DNA from: an uncultured Bacteriovorax sp.
GTDB lineage: Bacteria > Bdellovibrionota > Bacteriovoracia > Bacteriovoracales > Bacteriovoracaceae
Length of the DNA stretch: 6,067 bases
Direction: 5' to 3'
Assembly: GCA_946482295.1 (NCBI GenBank)
Contig: CAMLRB010000210.1
Location: 1 to 6,067 of the forward strand
In this document: in pieces, positions 1-5,975 of the stretch
Layout: the number at the start of each line of letters is the position of its first letter
Numbering within the stretch: the first letter of the stretch is position 1
Notes under the pieces: generated by a model
Told to the model about the DNA's origin: nothing
The model's database searches: none
The model's input: only the letters and a program-made list of their open reading frames with translations
Position numbers and translations under genes: made by a program

Positions 1-951
1 TCTTTCCGAACAAAGGATTAATGTTTCTTGAACAATTTTTTGGGCGCAAACTTCTTTAAATTCTGTACCAGAGTCTTCTCTTGAGAACGTAAGCAATCCT
101 CTGACGATTTTAGACATCCTATCAACTGTCGATCGAGATTTATCAATCATATTAAAAAGATTTTCTAAATCATTCTTTCTTAAAGACTGTTTGGCCCTAT
201 CTAATGTTAAGGAAAGAATCGTTAAAGGATTATTCATTTCGTGAGCAACTCCGCCCGCCATTTCACCGAGCGCCGCCATTTTTGCAGATTGAGTGAGCTT
301 GGCCTTGAATTCCATTTCAGCTTTGAGACGTACATTTTCTTGAGTCATCATTTCAGTAATGGCCGCTGGAAATAGAATAGAAATGGCCATCAAAATAGCT
401 ATGGCAATAGCAAATCCAAGGGCCAATCTTTCAAGATTTGCACTAAAAAAAGGATACGTATAAAGATGAAATCCATAGATGATAAATAAAATACCAATTG
501 CCTTTAAACTAAAAGTCATTGCTGATCGATGGTAACGAAAAGCTTTGTAGCTACAATAAAAATACATTGACGAATGCCCTATCACCAAAGGGAGATAGAT
601 GATATGTGGCTCGGCCTTCAGAAAATGAAGAATCAAAATAACTGGTGCAATGGAAATGGGAATGAGAATACATTTTTTAAACGGAAAGGGAATATTTACC
701 ATTGAGGCAAAAACCCATAACAACGTATAATGCAAAATAAAATTCGGCCAGAGAACAATGAGACAACGTATGACTGGTTCTTTTTGAGCTACTTCTCTTT
801 GAATGCTAAAAGCGATCAATAAAAAAATCCAGTGTAATACGAGGACTCCAAAATTCTTGGAGTCCGTTGATCGCCATAAAGAAAATGTGAGGATGATATT
901 TACAATGATCAGCATTATAAAAATCATCATTAAAGTGTTGAAAACTTCCAT
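1..951 (-). CDS. Multi-pass membrane sensor histidine kinase, 3' end missing
   Basis: Two-component sensor kinase, cut by the window edge. It is an open minus-strand frame of 317 codons from ATG 951 to base 1, with no stop. Residues 1-197 are strongly hydrophobic and give about seven membrane spans (roughly 4-24, 36-51, 61-84, 94-110, 117-134, 145-163, 176-196). A short charged helix follows (198-222), probably a coiled-coil signalling linker. The HisKA H-box is clear: GEMAGGVAHEMNNPL, with phospho-acceptor His237, and the second dimerisation helix contains RMSKIVRGLLTFSRED (278-293). The HATPase_c domain should lie beyond the window. By family knowledge it autophosphorylates His237 and passes phosphate to a response regulator, none of which is in view. 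I do not recognise the sensor domain. A stop lies 3 codons before ATG 951, which fixes the longest start. No good Shine-Dalgarno precedes it; ATGs at 930 and 927 are alternatives. It lies 71 bp downstream of the AraC gene. Confidence 0.9.
   Translation of the reverse strand, partial: MEVFNTLMMIFIMLIIVNIILTFSLWRSTDSKNFGVLVLHWIFLLIAFSIQREVAQKEPVIRCLIVLWPNFILHYTLLWVFASMVNIPFPFKKCILIPISIAPVILILHFLKAEPHIIYLPLVIGHSSMYFYCSYKAFRYHRSAMTFSLKAIGILFIIYGFHLYTYPFFSANLERLALGFAIAIAILMAISILFPAAITEMMTQENVRLKAEMEFKAKLTQSAKMAALGEMAGGVAHEMNNPLTILSLTLDRAKQSLRKNDLENLFNMIDKSRSTVDRMSKIVRGLLTFSREDSGTEFKEVCAQKIVQETLILCSER
841..867. repeat. Perfect 9-bp inverted repeat inside kinase gene
   Basis: GGACTCCAA (843-851) and TTGGAGTCC (857-865) are exact reverse complements separated by five bases (AATTC). 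The dyad falls in the coding region at about residues 29-36 of the histidine kinase, between the first two membrane spans. It could form a hairpin in the early mRNA or be a protein-binding dyad, but it may be chance. No T-run follows on either strand, so it is not a standard terminator. Confidence 0.55.
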
Positions 952-1022
952 CGAGGCAGATCATAGCGGTCAGCACTATCAATTAATATTTAATTTAATT
1001 TTAAGAAAAAGCTAAAATAGAT
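952..1022 (-). promoter_or_regulatory. AT-rich gap before kinase, possible weak promoter
   Basis: This 71-bp gap separates the AraC stop from the kinase ATG and is very AT-rich. On the minus strand a TATGAT hexamer at 965-960 ends 8 nt before the ATG and resembles a -10 box. No convincing -35 is found at 16-18 bp; the nearest TTGATA lies only 11 bp away. If TATGAT is a real -10, the transcript would start at or next to the ATG, which would fit the missing Shine-Dalgarno. Evidence is weak and the kinase may instead be co-transcribed with the AraC gene. Confidence 0.2.
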
Positions 1023-1898
1023 TCATTCAATAGGAATATAAATATCAATTTCTGAGTCTGGTTGATTCAGCTTGAAGCGTTCATCATACATCTCAATATC
1101 AGGCGCTGATCGCAGTTTTTTCCCTGACTTTGGTAACCATGATCCGTAGATGTACCCCATAGTCATTTCAAATTTAGCGAGTTCCCCCTTATGAGTAAAT
1201 ACTGCGTAATTTCCTGATGGGATAACAAATGACTCCATTCCTTCTGGAATGGAATCAAAAGTACTTACTTCTGTGCAGGCCATATAAGTACATTCTTCCG
1301 GGTGTGTTTTTTCTGTGGCAGGCACTTCGAAACAAACACCCATATCAAATTTTGAAAGAGTATTTTTTATTTCATGTCGACGTGGCATGTATTTTCCCCA
1401 CAGTTGAGGAATAACGATCATGTTATTTTTTTCAGGCGAAAGAACTGAGATAAATTTTCCTTTGATCCCCACAACCTTTTTTTCATCAAGAAACTTAAAT
1501 AACGGCTCCATACTCACTCCTTTGTAAAGATGATCCAAATATAAAAAAGTAATTTTTGGTTTTTGCTTAGGAAGAATGGATCCATTTTTTCGACACTCTC
1601 CCGGAGTTTGCTGATACATGTTTTTGAAAGCTCTTGTAAAAGATTCTTGTGATTCAAAGCCAGCATCGAGGGCAATATCGATCAAACGTTTTTCTGTCTG
1701 CAACTCGTGCATGGCGTGCGTGAGTCTTCTTGCTCTGATGTATTCTTTAAGTGTATCTCCTACGGCGGAGCTAAAAACCAATTGAAAGTGCCAGCGAGAA
1801 AAACCGGCAGCTCGTGCGATATCATCGACATTAAGTTCATCATGGAGATGCTCTTCTATAAAATCGACCGCGCGCTGAATTTGTTCCAAATGTGTCAT
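1023..1898 (-). CDS. Rob-like AraC family regulator with GyrI-like effector domain
   Basis: Transcriptional regulator of 291-292 residues, close to E. coli Rob (289) in length and domain order. Numbering is from the first ATG (1901). Residues 1-105 form the two-helix-turn-helix AraC domain: the first HTH is around DDIARAAGFSRWHFQLVF, the linker helix holds YIRARRL (also present in Rob), and the second HTH is around DIALDAGFESQESFTRAF and ends in the family signature YQQTPGECRK. Residues about 130-292 resemble the GyrI/AraC_E_bind fold, with MPRR, a VIPSGNYAVFTHKGE strand like Rob's GGEYVMFTYEG, a YGSWLPKSG segment and a terminal DIYIPIE like Rob's LLIPIRR. Such C-terminal domains bind small, often hydrophobic or cationic ligands, so a stress or drug-response role is inferred; the ligand is unknown. 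Two ATGs compete: GAGGA at 1909-1905 lies 3 nt before ATG 1901 but 6 nt before ATG 1898, so I prefer 1898. It is 72 bp from the glycosyltransferase stop. Confidence 0.92.
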   Translation of the reverse strand: MTHLEQIQRAVDFIEEHLHDELNVDDIARAAGFSRWHFQLVFSSAVGDTLKEYIRARRLTHAMHELQTEKRLIDIALDAGFESQESFTRAFKNMYQQTPGECRKNGSILPKQKPKITFLYLDHLYKGVSMEPLFKFLDEKKVVGIKGKFISVLSPEKNNMIVIPQLWGKYMPRRHEIKNTLSKFDMGVCFEVPATEKTHPEECTYMACTEVSTFDSIPEGMESFVIPSGNYAVFTHKGELAKFEMTMGYIYGSWLPKSGKKLRSAPDIEMYDERFKLNQPDSEIDIYIPIE

Positions 1899-1901
1899 CA
1901 T

Positions 1902-1970
1902 CAGTCCTCGGAATTATCTTACTGTGTAAAAGAGACTGTGTTTTGATATTTTGAGTGATTCAATAAAATA
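1902..1970 (-). promoter_or_regulatory. Leader of AraC gene with ribosome binding site and direct repeats
   Basis: The 69-bp gap between the glycosyltransferase stop and the first AraC ATG holds the Shine-Dalgarno GAGGA (1909-1905), whose spacing favours the second ATG at 1898. Two copies of ACTGTGT on the plus strand (1921-1927 and 1935-1941) are spaced 14 bp apart, and the first sits in the dyad TTAC-TGT-GTAA (1919-1929). They lie 20-45 bp upstream of the gene, where an autoregulatory operator could be. I find no good -35/-10 pair. An AT-only dyad (TATTTT/AAAATA) follows the glycosyltransferase stop but has no T-run, so it is not called a terminator. Confidence 0.35.
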
Positions 1971-2858
1971 CTAGATTCGACGGTAATTTTTGTATTCGCC
2001 TAAGCGGTAACCAGTCACCGCTTCAATGGCGTCGGTAAAAACAAGTCCTGGAACGTTCCAATCAAGTGTGAGTGGCAGTGACATGAGGTCCATGGGATTG
2101 CGATTTTTTTCAATCCAGTCCTTCATGACCTTAGGGTGAGTTTTTTTGAATTTGCGAAGACCCCAGTTGCGCTCGTATTTAAAAGCTTTCGCGCGTTCTT
2201 GTTCAACATCACCGTGGTAGAAAGTATCAAAGACTTTCACTTTTTTCTTCATGACCTGCTCAGCTCTCGCCCATCCATAGTGGAAGATTCGAGCATCGAT
2301 TAAACGCGCGTGAATTTTTGTATCATTAGCATGACGGAACCCCTGGGCATCCAACCATGACTTGATTCCTTTGTGGTTGCGGATCAGTCGAACTTCGCGA
2401 CGATAGAGGTTGCGAGTGTATTTAAAGGTGTCCACGTTTCCGTAGAAGTGCATATAGTTGAAGATGAGACCATCAATGGCCTTATTTTTCTCCATCTCCT
2501 CTACGCCCTTTAAAATGATCGGAAGGTCATCCTCATGAACGCATTCGTCACCTTGAATGTATTGGCAGTAGTCGCCCGTACAATGCGAGAGTGCAATATT
2601 TGTTTGTTGAGAAAGAATGAGTCCACTTTTTTGAATGTTTGGATCCCACCAGCTTTTTACAAACTTGTATTTTGCGCCAGTCAGATTTTTTGTGAGGTAA
2701 TCCCACGTTCCGTCATCTTCAGTGCATTCAACATTGTTGAATCCGACATTAATGATGACTTCGTCGCAGATGGGTTCTATCGAAAGGACACTCTCGAGAA
2801 TGGGATACCCGAGAGTGAGTCCGTTTTTTATAAAAGTAAAACCAGAAATTTTAGGCAT
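1971..2858 (-). CDS. Family 2-like glycosyltransferase (GT-A fold)
   Basis: Probable cytoplasmic GT-A glycosyltransferase of 295 residues; no signal peptide or membrane span is seen. The N-terminus KISGFTFIKNGLTLGYPILESVLS has the form common in a family of bacterial GT2-like proteins, in which a Rossmann-like nucleotide-sugar half begins with (K)ISGFT and R/KNG. The metal/nucleotide motif appears as QGDECVHEDD (102-111), where relatives as I recall them have QADE; ASP104 and Glu105 are kept. LIFNYMHFYGN (131-141), RREVRLIRN (153-161) and IFHYGW (191-196) match conserved blocks I associate with that family. Donor and acceptor sugars cannot be read from the sequence; roles in surface polysaccharide, O-antigen or glycoprotein assembly are possible. 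The ATG is 8 nt after the stop of the secreted-protein gene, with only a weak GAG upstream, so translation may be coupled to that gene. The stop is TAG. The AraC gene follows after 72 bp. Confidence 0.85.
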   Translation of the reverse strand: MPKISGFTFIKNGLTLGYPILESVLSIEPICDEVIINVGFNNVECTEDDGTWDYLTKNLTGAKYKFVKSWWDPNIQKSGLILSQQTNIALSHCTGDYCQYIQGDECVHEDDLPIILKGVEEMEKNKAIDGLIFNYMHFYGNVDTFKYTRNLYRREVRLIRNHKGIKSWLDAQGFRHANDTKIHARLIDARIFHYGWARAEQVMKKKVKVFDTFYHGDVEQERAKAFKYERNWGLRKFKKTHPKVMKDWIEKNRNPMDLMSLPLTLDWNVPGLVFTDAIEAVTGYRLGEYKNYRRI

Positions 2859-2866
2859 CGAAAAAA

Positions 2867-3166
2867 TTACTCAGCACTATCACATTCAAAGTGTGGAGTT
2901 GCTTTTCTTACTGGAAGACCGCGAGTGTCTTCTACAAGAATAGAAACTGAATCATCAGCAGCGATGACTGCCGATCCCCAACTTACGTGACGATCAAGAA
3001 GAGAAGTTCTCCAGTTGATTTTATAGTTACACTCAAGGTTTACACCTGAAGTATTTGTCGCTGTTACTACTGCTTTTCCTGCTTCAAGTTTTGTTTCAAT
3101 TGTAAGCATTGCGTTTGCATACAAACTAGCTGAGAAAAAGAATCCTAATACTAAAACTTTTTTCAT
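2867..3166 (-). CDS. Small secreted protein of unknown family
   Basis: A 99-residue protein with a clear Sec signal peptide: two N-terminal lysines (MKK), a hydrophobic core (VLVLGFFFSASLY) and an ANA site for signal peptidase I, predicting cleavage after Ala19. The mature part is about 80 residues, Thr/Val-rich and probably beta-stranded. It has exactly two cysteines (Cys46 and Cys95), which could form a disulfide outside the cytoplasm. There is no lipobox cysteine, so it is not a lipoprotein. I do not recognise the family; the ATNTSGVNLECNYKINW stretch is faintly like an Ig-like or beta-sandwich domain, but this is only an impression. The start is well supported: AGGGAG (3177-3172) sits 5 nt before ATG 3166. 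It begins 13 nt after the E2 stop and ends 8 nt before the glycosyltransferase start, so it is almost certainly co-transcribed with both. Location is periplasm or outside the cell. Confidence 0.8.
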   Translation of the reverse strand: MKKVLVLGFFFSASLYANAMLTIETKLEAGKAVVTATNTSGVNLECNYKINWRTSLLDRHVSWGSAVIAADDSVSILVEDTRGLPVRKATPHFECDSAE

Positions 3167-3171
3167 AAATG

Positions 3172-3177
3172 CTCCCT
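3172..3177 (-). promoter_or_regulatory. Shine-Dalgarno of small secreted protein gene
   Basis: AGGGAG on the minus strand, 5 nt before ATG 3166 and inside the 13-nt gap after the E2 stop. It gives the small gene its own strong initiation site and supports it being real. Confidence 0.75.
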
Positions 3178-3179
3178 AA

Positions 3180-4496
3180 TTAAAATAATGCTGCTGGATC
3201 CATTGTTTGAAGTGTGTTGATCACGTGACGAAGGAACTTCGATCCAACTTCACCATCGATAATTCTATGGTCGTAAGTATGAGTTGCGTACATCATCTGA
3301 CGGATTGCGATTGCATCGTCTTTAGTTACAACTGGACGTTTTGCGATTGTTCCCACGCAGAAGATCGCCACTTGGGGTTGAAGGATAACTGGAGTTGCCG
3401 CCAGAATTCCGAATGAACCGTTGTTAGTAAACGTATATGTTCCACCAGAAAGATCATCCATCGTTAACTTTTTGTTACGCGCTTTATTCACAAGCACGTC
3501 TAGAGCGCGAGCAATACCACGAATGTTTAAGTTGTCAGCGCCTTTAATGACTGGAACAACAAGACCATTTCCTGGAACAGCAACTGCACATCCTAGGTTG
3601 ATATCTTTTTTGTAAACAACGTTATCACCATCAATTGATGAATTTACGATTGGGAATTCTTTAAGCGCTTGCACTAGAGCGTAGAGAATGAAGTGAGTGT
3701 AAGTTAGGGCGAAACCTTCTTCTTTCTCGAATTGTTTCTTGAAGCTTTCTCTGAACTTCACAAGGTTTGTCATATCGACTTCGTCGATAGAGTTAACGTG
3801 TGGAGAAGTAAGCTTAGACGCTTGCATATTGCGAGCGATTGCTTTTCTCATGTTGTCCATAGGAACGATTTCTACGCGCTCACCTTTTCCGTAAGCTGGT
3901 ACGAATGGAGCTGGTGCGCTTGGTGCTTTTGATTGTTGAGAAGAAGCAGCTGGAGCGGCACCGCCTGACTTTCTATTAGAAACGTAGTTTTCGAAATCTG
4001 CTTTATTGATTCTTCCGCCTGCGCCTGTTCCTTTTACAGATGAAAGTTCAGCAAGAGATACGCCAGCGTCTTTTGCCATTGCACGAACAAGTGGAGTGAA
4101 AAAACGGTCGTCAGCTTCTGCTGGAGCTGCCGCTGGTTTTGCCACTTCAGTTTTAGGGAACTCAACACCTTTATCAACAGCTGCTTTTGTTGGAATTTCG
4201 GAGTTAGCTGGAGTTGCATTCGATCCTTTAGAAGAGCTTGATGATGCTTTGGCATTTTCATCATCATCGATGATCGCGATAAGTTTTTGTACGTCAACTG
4301 TGTCGCCTTCTTTGTAAAGAAGTTCAACGATCACTCCTCCAACTGGCGAGGGAATTTCTGATTCTACTTTATCAGTAGAGATTTCAAGTAGGATTTCATC
4401 CAGAGCGATTTTCTCGCCTGGTTGTTTGTGCCATTTTGTGATCGTTCCTGTCGTGATCGACTCTCCCATTTGGGGCATAACGATTTCGTGTTTCAT
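3180..4496 (-). CDS. 2-oxo acid dehydrogenase complex E2 (dihydrolipoamide acyltransferase)
   Basis: Core enzyme that moves an acyl group from E1, via a swinging lipoyl arm, to coenzyme A; cytoplasmic. It has 438 residues with all three E2 parts. Residues 1-80 are one lipoyl domain, with the lipoylated lysine Lys43 in STDKVESEIPSP. A Ser/Ala/Pro linker follows. Residues 131-172 are the E3-binding domain (TPLVRAMAKDAGVSLAELSS, then GTGAGGRINKADFENYV), then another Ala/Pro/Ser linker. Residues 208-438 are the catalytic domain, with SPHVNSIDEVDMTNL (231-245) and the active-site motif YDHRIIDG (His410, Asp414). Substrate is not settled: the SPHV and EIPSP forms suit branched-chain or Bacteroidetes/actinobacterial types, while TYDHR-IIDG and QPQVAIFCVG also suit succinyltransferases. 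The start has AAGGAG (4510-4505) 8 nt upstream. It lies 24 nt after lpdA, its functional partner; no E1 is adjacent in the window. Confidence 0.95.
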   Translation of the reverse strand: MKHEIVMPQMGESITTGTITKWHKQPGEKIALDEILLEISTDKVESEIPSPVGGVIVELLYKEGDTVDVQKLIAIIDDDENAKASSSSSKGSNATPANSEIPTKAAVDKGVEFPKTEVAKPAAAPAEADDRFFTPLVRAMAKDAGVSLAELSSVKGTGAGGRINKADFENYVSNRKSGGAAPAASSQQSKAPSAPAPFVPAYGKGERVEIVPMDNMRKAIARNMQASKLTSPHVNSIDEVDMTNLVKFRESFKKQFEKEEGFALTYTHFILYALVQALKEFPIVNSSIDGDNVVYKKDINLGCAVAVPGNGLVVPVIKGADNLNIRGIARALDVLVNKARNKKLTMDDLSGGTYTFTNNGSFGILAATPVILQPQVAIFCVGTIAKRPVVTKDDAIAIRQMMYATHTYDHRIIDGEVGSKFLRHVINTLQTMDPAALF

Positions 4497-4504
4497 ATAT
4501 ATGT

Positions 4505-4510
4505 CTCCTT
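4505..4510 (-). promoter_or_regulatory. Shine-Dalgarno of E2 gene
   Basis: AAGGAG on the minus strand, 8 nt before ATG 4496, in the 24-nt gap after lpdA. It confirms the start and independent initiation within the operon. Confidence 0.8.
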
Positions 4511-4520
4511 AAAATTCAAA

Positions 4521-5906
4521 TTAAAAGTTTAGTGAACGCCCTTTCGATGCCAGAACCGCTTCAGCAAGCCACTCACCTAGTGTAGGGTGCGGGTGAACTG
4601 TCGCGAAGATTTCTTCATCAATTCCTTCCATCGTTTTAAACAGCGTGTACTCGTGAATAAGTTCAGTCGCATGAGTTCCTACGATGTGAGCACCAAGCAT
4701 CTCGCCGTGTTTGCCCATAAGCGTTTTAACGAATCCTTCTTTTTCATTTGAAGCAACGGCCTTACCGTTAGCAACGAATGGAAGTTTTCCGACTTTGTAT
4801 TCGATGCCTTTTGCTTTCAATTCTCTTTCTGTGTATCCAACACTCGCTACTTGCGGCTGACAGTATGTACATCCAGGGATGTTCATTTTGTCGATGGCGT
4901 GTGGATGTCCACCTGATAAGTGTTCAGCGGCCACTACACCTTCGTGAGAAGCGGCGTGAGCAAGAAGTGGCGGTCCTGAAACATCTCCGATGGCGTAGAT
5001 GTTTGGAACGTTTGTTTGGTACATATTATTAACGGCGATGAAACCTTTTTCAGTTTTAATACCAACAGCTTCAAGACCAATGTTTTCAATGTTTCCAGTC
5101 ATACCTACAGCGATAAGACCCATTTCAAATTTGTGTTCAGTTTCTTTGCCACCAACTTTTTCGAAGATCGAAACGTTGTTGCCATTGTTTACAGCGCGAA
5201 CACCTTCAATTCCAAGAGACATTTTGATGCCGTATTTTTTATAAGCTTTTTCTACTTCGATTGAAGACTCTTCATCTTCGATCGGAAGAAGGTGCTTTTG
5301 AAGTTCGAAAATATGAACGTCAACACCGAAAGCATTCCAGAAGTAAGCGAACTCAACTCCGATGGCACCAGCGCCGATGATCCCGATAGACTTTGGAAGG
5401 GATTCCATTTTAACCGCTTCCCAAGCACCGATTAAACGTTTTCCGTCATGCTGAAGGCCTGGAAAAGTTTTGTAGTGAGCACCAGTGGCGACGATAAGAT
5501 TTTTGAACTCAAGAGTTTCAACGGCCGTAGCTGTTTTAACTTCAAGTGAAGTCTTTGATTTGATTTTTCCAAAGCCTTGGAAAACTTCGATCTTGTTTTT
5601 CTTCATGAGGAACGCCACACCTTTTGAGATGCGGTCAGAAATTCCAGTAGCACGTTTAACGGCCTGAGCGCCATCAAGGCCTTTAAGCTCAACGTTGATT
5701 CCTAGTTCCTTCATGTCTGCAAGTTCATGAACTGAGTGAGCTGATTTCAAAACAGCTTTTGTTGGGATACATCCGCGGTTTAAACAGACACCGCCCATTT
5801 TATCCATTTCTACGATGGCGACCTTCTTTCCAAGCTGACTTGCCCTGATTGCAGCTACGTAGCCACCTGGGCCCGACCCTAAAACGACGAGATCAAAACT
5901 TTTCAT
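4521..5906 (-). CDS. lpdA: Dihydrolipoyl dehydrogenase (E3)
   Basis: FAD- and NAD-dependent flavoprotein that reoxidises dihydrolipoyl groups of 2-oxo acid dehydrogenase (and possibly glycine cleavage) complexes, making NADH; cytoplasmic. At 461 residues it is full length for the family. Visible motifs in order: FAD-binding GSGPGG (10-15); redox-active disulfide CLNRGC with Cys41 and Cys46 in GGVCLNRGCIPTK; NAD-binding GAGAIG (178-183); the second FAD motif YAIGDVSGPPLLAHAA (304-319); and the C-terminal active-site base in HPHPTLGE (438-445), with His440 and Glu445. All key residues are present, so it should be active. Cys346 and Cys349 in GCTYCQP form an extra CxxC, also found in some Lpd homologues. 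ATG 5906 is preceded by TAAGGAT (5920-5914) at 7 nt. It is the first gene of the lpdA-E2 unit, under the promoter at 5947-5975. Confidence 0.97.
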   Translation of the reverse strand: MKSFDLVVLGSGPGGYVAAIRASQLGKKVAIVEMDKMGGVCLNRGCIPTKAVLKSAHSVHELADMKELGINVELKGLDGAQAVKRATGISDRISKGVAFLMKKNKIEVFQGFGKIKSKTSLEVKTATAVETLEFKNLIVATGAHYKTFPGLQHDGKRLIGAWEAVKMESLPKSIGIIGAGAIGVEFAYFWNAFGVDVHIFELQKHLLPIEDEESSIEVEKAYKKYGIKMSLGIEGVRAVNNGNNVSIFEKVGGKETEHKFEMGLIAVGMTGNIENIGLEAVGIKTEKGFIAVNNMYQTNVPNIYAIGDVSGPPLLAHAASHEGVVAAEHLSGGHPHAIDKMNIPGCTYCQPQVASVGYTERELKAKGIEYKVGKLPFVANGKAVASNEKEGFVKTLMGKHGEMLGAHIVGTHATELIHEYTLFKTMEGIDEEIFATVHPHPTLGEWLAEAVLASKGRSLNF

Positions 5907-5913
5907 TCATTGT

Positions 5914-5920
5914 ATCCTTA
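5914..5920 (-). promoter_or_regulatory. lpdA: Shine-Dalgarno of lpdA
   Basis: TAAGGAT on the minus strand, 7 nt before ATG 5906. An out-of-frame ATG at 5910 overlaps the leader but lacks comparable support. Confidence 0.75.
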
Positions 5921-5946
5921 AAGCTTTTAGTTTATTGTAGCGTTCA

Positions 5947-5975
5947 GTTTTAAAGATGATGGCTTCGGTTGTCAA
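5947..5975 (-). promoter_or_regulatory. lpdA: Sigma-70-like promoter for the lpdA operon
   Basis: On the minus strand a perfect TTGACA (5975-5970) is followed by a 17-bp spacer and TAAAAC (5952-5947), which matches the TATAAT consensus at four of six positions. The predicted start of transcription is about 30 nt upstream of the lpdA ATG. With gaps of 24, 13 and 8 nt downstream, this promoter could serve lpdA, E2, the secreted protein and the glycosyltransferase. Confidence 0.6.

Noticed and set aside
803..1015. Plus-strand 70-residue open frame
   Set aside because: It lies opposite the start of the histidine kinase, whose minus-strand frame carries clear HisKA motifs. No family resemblance was seen in the plus-strand translation.
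995..1022. TTTTA/TAAAA dyad after the AraC stop as a terminator
   Set aside because: The stem is only five A-T pairs and is within generally AT-rich DNA, so it is not distinguishable from background.
1946..1973. AT-only dyad after the glycosyltransferase stop as a terminator
   Set aside because: TATTTT and AAAATA can pair, but the stem has no G+C pairs and no T-run follows on the transcribed strand.
2535..2990. Plus-strand 151-residue open frame
   Set aside because: It is antisense to the glycosyltransferase and the secreted-protein gene, spans their junction, and has no recognisable domain. The minus-strand genes are well supported.
4006..4317. Plus-strand 103-residue frame, Ala/Ser-rich
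   Set aside because: It is the complement of the Ala/Pro/Ser linker of E2, so its composition is a by-product of that linker.
4034..4327. Minus-strand 97-residue frame inside the E2 gene
   Set aside because: It is an out-of-frame reading of the low-complexity linker region and is rich in Lys, Gln and Leu. The E2 frame through the same bases is certain.
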